Notes under the pieces: generated by a model | Database searches by the model: none | Seen by the model: the letters and a program-made list of their open reading frames with translations, nothing else | What the model was told of the DNA's origin: nothing | Shown: positions 10,562 through 22,716 of the stretch, piece by piece | How positions within the stretch are numbered: position 1 is the stretch's first letter | How the letters are laid out: each line of letters begins with the position of its first letter | DNA from: Dendrocalamus latiflorus | Taxonomy: Eukaryota > Streptophyta > Magnoliopsida > Poales > Poaceae | Direction: 5' to 3' | Assembly: GCA_017311315.1 (NCBI GenBank) | Contig: CM029654.1 | Coordinates: forward strand, 27,074,778 to 27,138,777 | DNA length: 64,000 bases | Position numbers and translations under genes: made by a program

Positions 10562-11975
10562 AGCTTCTTTTATCTATGCTACTTAAAAATACAAGTTGAT
10601 AATGGTCCATTTTCTCCACAACCTCTCACTATTGTTTAAAAGAGCGAGTTGGTGAATGGTACATACGTTCGTCCATCTCCCTCCCCACCTAAAAAATCAC
10701 ACTGACATGTGGGCCTCGATGCGCTCTCGATCCCCTGATTTTGCATATCTTCACCATGATTTTGTAGTACCACATTATTATTGAGTTTGCCATTATTAGA
10801 TTATGGCCATTAGAGATATACTATCTGCATGGTATTTGTTTTTCCATTACAGCGCACAGGCTTGTGACTAGTATAGAGAAATGTGTATATAGATACCTTG
10901 ACAAGTGCCATTTAGTTGTCCTTTCAAAAAATAAAAAAAAGCAAAATATGCCAAACCCAACTTGACATCGTGGTGGCACAGTTGGCATCCTCCTTGATAG
11001 TCATGGAGGGATATGTATGGAGCATCATTCATATATGTTGTCTAGCTTTTACTTTATTATAAAATTTGTAAGATGCTTGTGCATTGCAACGGAATCATAA
11101 ACCTTACAATTGAATAGAACTTTCTTTGAGACACATATCAAAATGATCAAGCTATACAAGCTAGTATCACATTAAGATTGTTTCATCATTTCATGCCTAT
11201 CCAAATAAAAAAATAGGTCTACCCCGCACGTCACACCACCACCGCTCAATCGTACCCATGCTGCCCTCGTACAGGCCCCCTGCCGCGTCGCCCGGCTGCA
11301 GGCCCCACTCGGCCGCCGCTAACTGCACCACCTCGGCCATCGGCTCTCGAGCACTCGCACATGACACCGGCTCTCAGCCACCATCACTCGTTGTGCCTCA
11401 GCTATTGGCCCCAGTCGCCCACCACCGCTTGCCGCACCTCAACTGCCGGCCCCAGCAGCCTATTGTGCCACCACACGGGGGAACCAGGGTAAGGAAACTC
11501 TATCCCTTCCCTTTTGACCCCACCGCATGGGCTTTGAGGGAATGAGCCGAAGTAGGCTGCGGAAAAAAGGGTGACAGTGCCTAAGTTTTGCAAAAGGGCC
11601 CTCGAAAAACTAGAAAATTGTGTGAAAATTTCTTAAAACTGAAATTTAGCGGATTAGCCCTCAGAAATTGCAGAATTCATTGAAAATTCATATCCTAGCA
11701 TAAAAGGGCCTCGAAAATTCAAATTTTGAATTGTTTTTTTACTTTTGAAGCATGTTTAGCACTATTATTATTATTACTTTGTATGTTTTTCTATATTCAT
11801 TTACTGTTTTGATTAATCGTAATTATTTAAATTACCTTTAATCACTGAAACTAACGGTAAAATTATAGAAAATACATAAAATAATTTCTGGAACATTGTG
11901 AGAGTCTTGGTACCATTATCCAACTTATTCCATGCAATTTTTATCTGCAGTAAATTTATATATACCTTTTATGCG
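10562..11975. other. Non-coding stretch, no gene supported
   Basis: Mixed AT-rich sequence with one GC-rich patch (about 11240-11560) rich in CCACC and GCCGC. An open frame of 95 codons there has low-complexity Pro/Ala/His composition and no recognisable domain. The sequence just before 11980 may be the leader of the Copia relic that follows. Confidence 0.4.
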
Positions 11976-11979
11976 CATG

Positions 11980-13540
11980 TAGTTGACAGGCATCACGAAC
12001 CGGGAGTTCGAGGAGCTGGCCCAACATAGCCAAACTACTTGACTTGGGTTTCCGACGTCGAGATTATACTTAGAGCCAAGAAGCTTTGCGCTACCGTTGG
12101 GATTGGTGTATCGGAAGATGCCAAACCCACACGTGAGGAAAATGATCAGCCACCTCATTTCCTCAGGCACCACCTCTGTCTCATTCTCAACAATGAGTAC
12201 ATGGCAAAGAAGAGCATGCTAGCATTATGGACTGCTATCAAGAAGCAGTTCGAGAGGCTAAAGTACACCATTATTCCTCAGATAGATTAGGAATGGATCC
12301 GACTCAGATTTGCTGACTTTAAGACGGTTGGGGAGTACAACTCTGCTTTGCACAGAATTTGTACCAATCTTTAACCTATGGTAGGCAGGTCACACATGAG
12401 TAGAACATTGAGAAGACCCTCTCTACCTTTCACCTCAATGCAGTGCAGTCTGCGCGCAACTATCGTCAAGATGAGTACAAGGAGTATGCTGAATTGATTG
12501 ATATTATGTAGGTTGCAGAGGCTCAGGATGAAGTTCTCCACAAGAACTTTGTCGCACATCTATTTGAGAGCTCCGCTGGTCGTGAGGCCAACGTTGGGAG
12601 CCACAAGGTGTGGAAGCCTATAATGAATAAAAGGGGAAGAAAGGGCAAAGCCGCAGTCTAGAAAGGCAAGTAAAATGCTCTATAGGAAAAATAAGGCCAG
12701 TAAACTAAAGAGGGACGATAAACCCTATGGTCAACAAGACCAAACCTACTATAAGTATGGCAAGTGAGGGCATTGGTCGTGGATTTGTAAAGAGCTGCGA
12801 CACATTGTCGATGCCTTCCAGCCAAAAAAGAAGGGTGGCAAAAGACATCATGGGAGAGTTCTAAGCAGTTACCTGCACCAATGGAGATTGACTACACTCC
12901 TGCAGCGGCACCCCATCTTGACATTGCAACTGTCGTCGCCATGATTTCCTAAGAAGTGCATCTCATCCTTGAGAAGATAGCAACCAAAGTCTCTAGTTTC
13001 TTTGCAGATTCAGTCTAATGCACAGAATGCATTTAGACTTTAATTGTCATTCATTTTATGTGTGGAAGGAATAAGTTAGATTTTCATTGATGGTATTCAA
13101 ACAATTTATTTTCTCGTGATGGTTGGATGATATTAATTCATTCATTCATTTAGTCAGTCAATAATAGCATGATATCTTCTGATATTTGAAGTATTTTATT
13201 CATGTGTTGATTGTCTTCTACTACATATTAATAAAATACTTTATATTAGAACATGTGTGGCACCCTGTGGAGGAAGGGTGTTTAGCTAATAGCAGCACAA
13301 CAAATACTACCTTGAAAGAGACAAAAGTTTTTTAGTTGATTAGCAAGAATGCTGGCAATTTTATGACCATCATTGGTAGCGATGCATGTATAATAAGCTC
13401 ACGAAGAGCCACAATTATACTCCCAATGGGCACAACTTTGGTCATTCAAGATGCCTTGTTGTACTTAAAATCGACTAAAACTCTCCTCAGTTTCAAGGGA
13501 TATTTGTGCTAACAGTTTCCACGTTGAAACTAAATCTTCA
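11980..13540 (+). pseudogene. Ty1/Copia gag-protease relic
   Basis: Shifted frames give the Copia Gag (UBN2-like) in order: ITNREFEELA, YLTWVSDVEI, MLALWTAIKKQFERLKY, LRFADFKTVGEYNSALHRIC and EKTLSTFHL. A damaged zinc knuckle follows near 12740 (YKYGK then GHWSWICK, the first Cys replaced by Tyr). Near 13279 the protease start reads CLANSSTTNTTLKETK, where the expected catalytic Asp-Ser-Gly is changed. It continues RRATIILPMGTTLVIQDALL to about 13480 and is then lost. Numerous stops are present, and neither LTR nor target duplication was found, so this is an old truncated insertion. Confidence 0.75.
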
Positions 13541-13550
13541 CTATCAACTT

Positions 13551-13806
13551 CCGAATTAATTCATTATTATAAACATCCGCCAGGAATAATATTATTTACC
13601 ACGCCTGTACTCCGATAGTTGTTACCATATTTCCAATTTCAAAAACTCCATTAATTCATCTAGCAATCGATCATATCCTATTATTCCATTATTGTAAGCA
13701 TCTCCCAGGAGTTATATTATTTATCAATGTTGTACTCCCGCAATTATTTTGATACTTCCTATTTCTCCAAAAATAAATTAATTCATCTATCTAGTCAATC
13801 TAATCA
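13551..13806 (+). repeat. Diverged tandem duplication, unit ~128 bp
   Basis: Two adjacent copies share ATTCCATTATTATAAGCATC-like, CCAGGA, ATATTATTTA, TGTACTCC and TTAATTCATCTA blocks in the same order. They are AT-rich and non-coding, immediately after the Copia relic. Confidence 0.6.
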
Positions 13807-13929
13807 TTTGAGCTCCACCAATTTCATTCTTCCAAAATTCACACTATTGTTTTCTTCCGATAATCGACTTGCAACCCACCAACATTTTTGTGTGTTCACT
13901 ACATACATCTATTTTAATTTATAAGAAAA

Positions 13930-14530
13930 GAAATTTTTTTGTGGGTAATAAAACCAAACAGGGAAATTAGGTTTTTACCAACATAGTTCTTTTCGAAGTA
14001 ACACCTCAAAGTTAACCCTTAGGCTTTATTTAAAAAAAAGACAAGGTCCTTTTTGGGAAGAGTTTTCAAGAAATAACTTTGTATCAGACTATTTGAGAAC
14101 TCAAAGTGATTTTTTGGGTAAGTAGTTTGAACTTATGAAAAATTCCTCGGAAGATTAGGTTTGTTGAAATGAGTTTGAAAATGAATTTTGTAAACAATTT
14201 GATAATCGATCCTCCAAGGGATAAAATAATTTTTGGAAATGAGTTTCAAATTTAAGATTTTGTGGCTTTGGCCCAAAGTATATTTGCAATGGGGGTTTAC
14301 AAGATGAGTACTGGATTTTTTTTATCATTTTGAATTCGGGATAAGAGAGCTTTAGAAGTATAAATGGCTGGGGCCGCATATAGATGAGAGGAATCATCTA
14401 AGAGAGATGAGAATGAGCAATACTACTTATATTTTTGGCAATAGATTTTGAAGAAATAACTCTAGTCATGAAACTAATGGCTAGGCTAATTAGGTCATGA
14501 CCTGCAGTCGATATGCTCTGATACCATCCC
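13930..14530 (-). mobile_element. Start of internal region (leader) of a minus-strand Gypsy-type element
   Basis: It follows a primer-binding site (14515-14526 inverted) on the minus strand and looks like untranslated leader without a gag start. It is truncated on the low-coordinate side, where the tandem duplication and Copia relic take over. Confidence 0.5.
14515..14526 (-). promoter_or_regulatory. Primer-binding site of the minus-strand element
   Basis: GCTCTGATACCA on the plus strand is the inverse of TGGTATCAGAGC, placed directly inside the LTR end at about 14531. Confidence 0.8.
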
Positions 14531-17500
14531 CGTCGGACCCCAGATTTTACAATCTGGATTCCTCTGTGATTCCACCGCACTATTCCCTAGATCAGTAGAT
14601 AGTGCTCACAGATTACAGTTCTGATTATCAAAGTACATAACATGCAGAAGCGTAAATATAATAGTAGACTTACTCATGGGCCGATTAGGCCAAAACCATT
14701 AAATTGCAGCAGCGGAAGAATGAAGCATGCAAGTGGGACCTTTAGGACATGCCCACAGGCAGCCAACTGGAGGTTCGCGACCTAGCCCTTGACGTCTTCA
14801 TCTTCTTCTTCATCATGACCAAAAGTATTGCTGAAGCGTAGGGATTTGATTCCTGACTCTGGATTTGTTATGAGAGCGAGTGTGAGCACAAACCAATGTG
14901 CTTCGCGAGCCAATACACAGGATGCAATTAAATAATATGCATGGCTTATCAAAGGAAGGCTCGGGTTATTTTATTTGCCATAAATTGCTTTTGAAATATG
15001 ATAATTAGAAATTTCCTAAGACCTAGCAGTTTGAACTAAAACATAAGATGTGAAAGAATGCAATAATAATAGCGATCCAGATTCCATCCACCGTTACATG
15101 GCCTCTGCACCATATGCTTAATCCTTCAGCGTCATAACCGCTTAACTTATCACTGGGGCGACACCCAGGACAACACAAATAAGGGCCTTTCTCTGCCCTC
15201 CACTTTACCAATTCCACCCACAAAATTTTTTTGAAACAGAACTATATCTAGTTAAGTTCCCATGTCCGCCCTTCACCGTGGGCACGGCTATTCGAATAGT
15301 TTTTGACTCTACAAAGTTTGCACACTTTACCCACAAGAGATAGATCTGCTCGTTGCCCCACATGATTCCTTAGCCATGCGGTTGAGTCGACTATCACAGG
15401 ATTGTTACAATGCGTAGTCCAACTGTGGTTACGCCCGCTAAGGTCTATCTTCCGTAGATGCGCACATCCCTCGGGAAGGGTCCCTCGTGAGCCATCATGG
15501 GCAAAGGCGGGGATGAGACCATCCATCCCTTTGCTCGTGGTCATACCTTCACGTAACCACCTTAGAGCCACACAAATTAGTAAACCCTGTCTACACTTTA
15601 CCAGCTTATGGTTGTACTGTTGTACACTGGGAGGCTATCACGAGATTCAGTCCTTAGGGTTATCTGGGCGGTTCTACCACATTCCCCTTTGTGCTTCCAC
15701 TGCACCACTCACACACATCCTCGAACCATCCGCCCAGATATTCAAGCAAGTAGGGTTTTTGGCAACATAAAATAATCATACCAACATATACCAGTCATCA
15801 CCATCATGCTTTCCCAAACCAGTTTCTCATAGTTGTAAGTGATGTTTTGGGGCATTTGTGGTGCCCCCGATTATCTAAGCAGTACTAGGCATGGCATATA
15901 ATTATGGACTTATTTTTGAAAGGTTATTATTATATTTTTTTGCTAGGGTGACAAGGCTCAGACATTCAAATGTTCCAAAGGAGGTATAATACTAGCAAGT
16001 TGAGTAATGGCATATAACTAGAATCTTCAAACAAACATATATTTGCATAAGAAATAACAGCATGAAATTTGATAATTTTAAACAAAAGTAAATTTGCAGA
16101 GAATGTAGGTTCAATATGATCAAAGTATTGACTCGCCTAGCGCGGATTACTGCGGACTTGAGCTCACACGATGCTTTCAGCTTCTACTCTTTGTCTTCAC
16201 TTCGCTCTGACCACACTTGAACCGTGGAATCTTCAGGACTCCGGTTTCTAATTACGCGACAAACGACTGAATCCAAATGAAAGCAAGTAACTCAAAAGAT
16301 CCAATAAATCCGAATAAACTCAATTTAGTTTTATTATGAGTTGATGGGTAATTCGAACGATTTGGGCAAGGTCGATGGTAAAATACGATGACTTGATCTT
16401 TTTATTAATAATCTCTGTTTATTATTTTGGTATTTATCAAGGAAGTTCCATGAGTTAGGTTAGACCTATGAATCAGTGTACAAGGCTAGTTGGGTATCAT
16501 TTTGTCGAGCGTTATTATTTCGGCCATATGCGATATATAAGCGATGAATACAACTTTTAGCCTACCGAGTTAATCTTATAGTCTGGGTATTTAGCATTTT
16601 GTGGCACGACAATTTATGTACATGTAGTTATTACTAAGCTAAGTTTAATTTGAATTAGGATCTCTTTATATGGGTCCCAGCTTGCTATATACATAATTAT
16701 GCTCAATATTATTATGTATTACATCTAGTGTTAAAATTTAATTAATGGCACTATTTCTATCTTTCTTATACTTTAGCTACTATTAGGCTTAGCTTTGTTT
16801 CAAATTTTAGTTTAAACCTAGCTATCTGGGCAAAGCTTGGTATATAAGGTCATATTTCAATATATGCTATTTAGCAAAATTTTCCACTATGGTTTATTTC
16901 ATGGTGGCTTAACAAATGTTAGGACATATATGTATATATTATATTCAAGGGTAATCTCTATTGAATGTGGATATTCAACCAAGGCCACTATATTTTAATA
17001 CCTAATTACGACCTTTTAATTGAAGGTATTCGGAGGATCAACTGACATTTTTATTTTATTATTTAGCTTAGCATCTGACATAAGTTAACCTTAATTAGAT
17101 CCTTGTTCTCATAAAGCCGAGCCTGTTATATAGGGTCCTATTTCAATAGTGGTATTTAGTTGGATCTACCTCTGAGACTCTATTAATGGTTGTATGTTAG
17201 GTTGGGGCATATATCTTAATTATAACTAGGGAATTAAAATTTTCGCTTTTATAGGTAAACGTATGCTTCATTTTCCCTAGTCTTAACCTTGAATGTATTT
17301 GTAATTAGGATTTTATTAACTTTGGACTTTAAGCTAAACTATACTTTATTCATGCCTTTAATTGATAAATTGACCTCAATTAACTATTTAAGCTATATTA
17401 GTTGTCCATATAGTAAATAATCAGATATTAAATGTTAAGCAACCTTATTTTACCTCCTAATTAAATTTACTACATTCCCTAGGTTATTCCCAAATTGTCC

Positions 17501-19409
17501 ATAATTTTTACCAAAATTTTAGATGAGCTCTAAAATTCCTGGTTTTGGTTCCATTAGATAGATCTTGAATTTAGATGAATTTAGAAATTTGTTTCATTCA
17601 ATTTGGAGTTAAAATGAATAAGTTATGCCCATTTAAAGTTTTCAGTTTAATTAAATCTAAAAATATTAAATCTCTGACAGGTGTGGCCTACTTCCTATTT
17701 CTTATTTATTCCTTTTCCTTTATCTTCTGTGCACTGCGCCTATGACAGGTGGGACCCTGCTGTCAGTGGGCCGCTCGGGATAATAGTCACTGACAGGTGG
17801 GGCCCACCCGGAGTTACCGATTAAAAATCGAGAAAACTCGACCTATATGGGGCGCGAGGCCAAGGGAGTTAGGGGGGAAGGAGATAGCGCTGCTAGCCAG
17901 AGAGCCTCTTGGTGTTTCCTGACCTATATGGGATGCGTTTTCTTGTTGAACCAACCTGAAGCGGGGGTCGGGTAGAGGAAGCTCGGGGGCGGCGGCGCCG
18001 GCGGTGAGGCGTGGTCGGAGGGCGGTCGGTGAGGGCCAAGATGGATCCCTGGTATCGCGTGGAAGACGACGGAGGGGTCGGTGGGGGTCGAAGAGCGCCG
18101 GGGGTGGGTCAGCGTCGTGCGGCGGCAGTGGCGTGGAGGGAGGCTCTGCGCCGGCGAGGTGGGGTGGCGGGGAGCTTCGGCCGGCAGTGGGGACGGGTTG
18201 GTAGGGCCACGGTGGAGCTCCTGGGCAGCTGAATTGGCCGGAGATGGTTCCAGTCGGCTGGATTTGGGTTCGCCGGAGCTAGAGGGGAAGGAAACGTCCG
18301 GCGGCCAATGGGGCTCTAGAGGCCGATTCCCGTCGGTGGGAGGAAGTGGGGGAGGAGGCGAGGTGATTGGGGGCGCGTTGTCGCTTTTAAAGACCCCGAG
18401 CCGACCGAGCGACGTGCGGGTTGGCCGGCACGGCATGGGTGCAGTGCGGAAGCAGGCGGCGGTGGCAACGGAAAGACCGGGCAGCGGTAGGGGCCAGGGT
18501 GGCGCGGTCTGGGGCAGCGGCGTCCAGCGGGATTCGGGTGATTTGCCGCTGCTCGGCGTGGCTCGCGCGGCCGTGCCGCACGGCTTTGCCGAAGCGGAGC
18601 GGGGGAGGGGGACCCAGGCTCACGGAGAAGGAAAGAAAGAAGAAGGCGCGCACGAGGTCAGGCTCAGCGGCAGAGAGAGAAGGCGCGGGGTGGGGAAAAA
18701 GGAGTGCGGGCGGGGCACGGGCCCGCTGGCCAAAGAAAGGAAACGGGGAGGGGCAGGGCCCGCGTGGCAGAGGGAGATGGTGGAGGAATGGGCTGGCTAG
18801 CCGTGCGGGGAAGGAAGGGGAAGTTGGGCCAGGCCTTCGGCCAGCCTGACTTCCTCTTCTCTTTTTTTTGTGTATATATACGTATGTATACACAAGTATA
18901 TATACATATATATTTTTTTATTTATTTCTATTTTTGTATATGTGCATATATATATATATTTTATTTATATATATTTACATATATATTTTTATTTATTTGC
19001 ACATTCATATGTATATATTTCCTTCATGCCTATTTTTTTTGTATAAATACATTTTATGTTTTGCTCATCTTTCTAGGCCCTTTGTATACATACTTGTATA
19101 GGTTCTATTTATTTTTGTTGCCCTTTATAATACTTTTTCAAAATTAAATTCTTATATTTTAATTCAAGTTTCTTTCTCCTTATACTGGATCATCTTTTCA
19201 TATTCACATTTGAAATTTTATCTTTCTATTACTTGCACATTTCCTTTTAGGGTATTGCTAATGTTTTGTTTCTTTTTGAGCTTCTTAAATATTTGGAACC
19301 TCAACCAAACTCCAGAAAAATGCCATAAAAATACAAACTCAAATAGAATATATTGCAAAACCATTCAAGAAATTCATATTTTAAATTTCAGATTTTTCAG
19401 GATGTTACA
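14531..19409 (-). mobile_element. Very long (~4.9 kb) minus-strand Gypsy-type LTR
   Basis: On the minus strand it starts TGTAACATCC at 19409, right after a polypurine tract (AAGGGGGGTAG), and ends in GGGGTCCGAC before the primer-binding site at 14526. A GC-rich block (17750-18840) has a TATA-like TTTAAAAG near 18385-18392 and probably holds the LTR promoter. The block 15250-15700 matches part of the plus-strand LTR at 21800-22000 (shared TCTTGTGGGTAAA and AGCCGTGCCCACGGT). Long GC-rich frames here are not protein genes. Part of its length may be an undetected insertion, for example the AT-rich 18850-19150 segment. Confidence 0.6.
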
Positions 19410-19990
19410 AACCTACCCCCCTTAAATAAATCTCGACCCCGAGATTCCGGTAGAATAGAAAGAAACGGGGTGGGGTTGTATTGGCTAGCAATGGGTTTCT
19501 GGGTGTTGCTCGATGTATATTTCTTTAGCTTCACAGAGAGATGAAAATCTGCACAACGGGGGTTAGCACTGGGAGGAGTGAAAGGGAAGAGGGTAACCTT
19601 GTTCTTCCGGATGGGTCGTAGACTTCAGGGTGCTTGCTCCTTAATATTGTTGTAGTTCCTTGACATTTTTGTCTCTTCGTGCTACCCCCCTTAAACAAAT
19701 GACGGTTGTCATTATTCATCCACTATACTCTAGCTGTTTTGGTCAACAACAGATTTGGGGAGCAATTAATGGGACAAGGGTCTTGTCCTTCACAGAAACA
19801 GGTGACCTTGCTCTGTGGGCTTTCTCCTGGCGGGTGATCTTCTTTAAGATTACAAAGTCTTCACTCCTTGATTGCACTGGTTTTGGGTTATCCATTATTT
19901 CGCTCCTATGGATCCGATGGGGTTTTCAGCAAAAGGTGAGAGGGAATAGCATGAGGTAAGGATAGAATCGCGGGGATAAGGTAACCTAAA
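19410..19990 (-). mobile_element. 3' end of the internal region of a minus-strand Gypsy-type element
   Basis: On the minus strand the sequence runs into two polypurine-like runs, TTTAAGGGGGGTAGCAC near 19690 and TTTAAGGGGGGTAGG just before the LTR start. The phrase CTCGGGGTCGAGATT precedes the latter. No polymerase coding is left in this short remnant. Its outer limit, where the plus-strand LTR begins, is not sharply defined. Confidence 0.5.
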
Positions 19991-19999
19991 CTCATTCTA

Positions 20000-22699
20000 A
20001 ATTTTAAAAGAGCACACTCGAAAAGCTGGGGTGGCACACAAATCTTGCAAGTTCTTTAAAACAATCTTTCCCTGGCCACGCCTCCACCCCTGCGAGTCGC
20101 GCGCACTCACTCCACCTCCACCTCCCGCCTATTCCGCGCCAAACCGCCGCCCACCTCCCCCGATTCGGCCGCAACCGCCGCGCCCACTCCCTCACTCCGG
20201 CGACCAATTCCTCGCCCCTCCGCCCCCCGTCCGCCTCTATAAAAGGCACCTCCGGCCTACCCTCTCCCCGCACTTCATCCCCCACCACTCCTCCCTCTCT
20301 CCCGCCCTCTCCATCGCCGCCGCGCCGAAGCCCGTGCGCCTCCGCCGCCCTTTGCTCGCCCCCGGCCATCTCCCGCGCCCGCCGAGCTCCACGACAAGGT
20401 GAGCCGCTCCCCTCGGCCCCCTCTTCCCGTTCCAACCTTCACCATGCCGCCGCCGTGCCGGCGACCGCCGGCGAGCTCTCTTCCCGAGCGTCACCACCGG
20501 CCGGTCGGCCACACCCGCACGCCATGCCCACGTGGCAGTCCAAGTGGCGCCCGGTGGCCACCACGTCGATGCCGTCCCGCCCAGTCGGCTGCCACGCCAC
20601 CACCCCGCCACCTCAGCGCCTTCCCCCTCCCGTGGGCTCGGTCCATGGACCGGGGGCCCACATGTCAGCATGACTCCCCCGGGGCTGATGTCATGCTGAC
20701 GCAGAAATCCGAATTTTCAGTTGAAAAATAATTCGGCTGAAATTAAATTCCATGCTGACGCAATAATTCAGATTTTCCTTTAGAAAAGTAATTCCCAAAA
20801 ATCTAGTTTTTCATTTTCTCTGATTTTAAACTTCCCGGAGCCCGTTCTTCTTCGTCCTAACTCCGATTGAGCCCATTCAAATTTCTAAATTCATCAAAAA
20901 TTCCCTTCTATCCATTTCTAGCCTCAATTCAAATTTTTGAAGTCAATTTGAGTTTATTTTGAATTTATTTGAATTTGGTGGGTTATTTTCACGTGTAGAC
21001 TTTGATGATTCGGGAAAATTCTTCGACGAAGATTCAAACCAAGTTGAAGAGCAAGGCAAGTCACTCTCCTTGATCATGTTGATCCCAGTTTTCAAAATAT
21101 AACTATGTTGTTTTAAATTATTCTGCATGCATATTTCTACTCAACGTATTTTAATTCAGTTTTAAATATAGTTAATGCCTAGTTGTTAAATTCTTCCTTT
21201 GATATTGAGTTTCTTACCTTGTCATCTTAGAATTAAACTCTAGTTAGTACACTAGTATTGGCTAGCGAATATTATATCAAATGATTAGACCTGCTTAGTT
21301 ATAATATTATTTTGGGATACCTTTTTACATAAAATGATGAACTTTTCACATGAAATGATAAACTTTTCAACTGTAGTCTTGACTTTGGTGAGTCAAGAAG
21401 GTTTATGAAATATGTTGAAAACAAAATATAAAACTTGGTTTAGACTTAGGCAATTGGTTAGATTGGTGGGTGCAGGTATGCCCTGTTGGTTGGAGCCGCA
21501 GTGGTTGACTGTCGTGCACAGGAGTATATGGTTAGGCCTAAGTCAATTAAGGACCGGTCTGTGAGCTATTGTTGCAAAGCCCTAATCGTACTACCACTTG
21601 GCTGGTATGGGACAACTCTGGCTGAATAATTTGTGAATTCCCAACCTGAGTCATGTCGTAGGTTGAAAGTGAGCGTGGTTGGTGCCATGTGAAGTCTCAC
21701 TTGGGCGAGCGTGGTTAAGCCATGAGAAATCTCGCCTAGGCTCAAGAGGGGGTCCCGGTCTGGTGAATTCCTTACTGAGATGAAACCTTAGAGTTGGGTC
21801 GACCAGGTTGAAGGCTTTGCATTGTAAAGGCCTTGTCACGACTCCCCACCGCACACATAAGGAAGTATGTAATTTAGTGGTACAAAGGGATGATCGTGTC
21901 TTGTGGGTAAAACTGTACAACCTCTGCAGAGTGTATAATCTATCCTGGATAGCCGTGCCCACGGTCATGGGCATGCTGAGTAAAAGTTTTTCATGGATTA
22001 GATTTTGCTTTTCAAAAATGATTTTCGAAAACGTTGTGGGTGGATAGAACCCATTAGAGAGATTGGAAGCTTGTGGATGGATGGAATCCACGAGAGTTTG
22101 GAAATGTGTGGATGGATGGAATCCATATGTGCTCTTTTGGAAAAGATGGTCCGGGTGGGATGCCCGTAGATAGGTTAGTATTTGGTCGAAGCATGCACTG
22201 ACGGTATTATTTTCGATTACAAGTATTGTTTTTACTTACTGTATTAAATTCAGCATTTTTACTCTATGTACTGTATTTCTTTAAATGCTGTTTTATGCAA
22301 ACTAACCCTATAAGCCTTCCATTGAAGCCTTTATCATTATGTTGCATTTCTCTGTGTGATTTGCGGAGTACAAGTTTGTACTCACCTTGCAATCTCCATA
22401 CAGAGGAAGATGTCGTCGACTTCGGTGAAGATCAGGACTAGTAGGCCGCGTCTTACTGTCGTTTGTCTGTGGGCAGGCTTGGGCTTCGCTATTTATCAGT
22501 TTGCTTCCGCAATTATTTGCTTTATTTATTTTGCCAATGAGCGTTGATGTAAGACTTGGCCATAAGGCCGTACTCTTTATTTAATATATTAAGTCATTTG
22601 TGCTTGATATTTATCTTTGTTGTACTGTGTGCACTAGCTGATCCTGGACTAGTGCGATTTACACAGAGGATCCAGGGGTCGTTACTTCGGGTTCCGACA
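20000..22699 (+). mobile_element. Plus-strand Gypsy-type LTR (5' boundary uncertain)
   Basis: It ends TTCCGACA at 22699, four bases before a primer-binding site (22704-22716). Its 3' third resembles the minus-strand LTR at 14531-19409, so both belong to related families lying head to head. A CT-rich, GC-rich promoter block occupies 20090-20670. Terminal features such as ACACAGAGGATCC are shared with the other LTR. No clear TG start was identified near 20000, so the left end may be truncated. Confidence 0.6.
20238..20244 (+). promoter_or_regulatory. TATA box in the plus-strand LTR
   Basis: CTCTATAAAAGGCACC is a textbook plant TATA box. About 155 bp downstream a leader segment ends in GACAAG|GTGAGC (about 20397), a strong splice donor. 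This suggests a spliced transcript starts here. Confidence 0.6.
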
Positions 22700-22703
22700 A
22701 AGG

Positions 22704-22716
22704 TGGTATCAGAGCC
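22704..22716 (+). promoter_or_regulatory. Primer-binding site of the plus-strand LTR
   Basis: TGGTATCAGAGCC follows the LTR end after a 4-bp AAGG spacer. Only this site survives of the internal region; Copia reverse-transcriptase sequence begins within a few bases. Confidence 0.85.

Noticed and set aside
11258..11545. 95-codon frame MLPSYRPPAASPG...
   Set aside because: Low-complexity Pro/Ala/His text from a GC patch, no domain or splice signals.
18004..19147. Long GC-rich frames on both strands (up to 239 codons)
   Set aside because: They lie inside the LTR promoter block, overlap on both strands, and have compositional Gly/Arg or Pro/Ala sequences with no domain.
20004..20731. Overlapping 110-144 codon frames on both strands
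   Set aside because: GC-rich LTR leader; frames are mutual shadows, and the TATA box and splice donor explain the block better.
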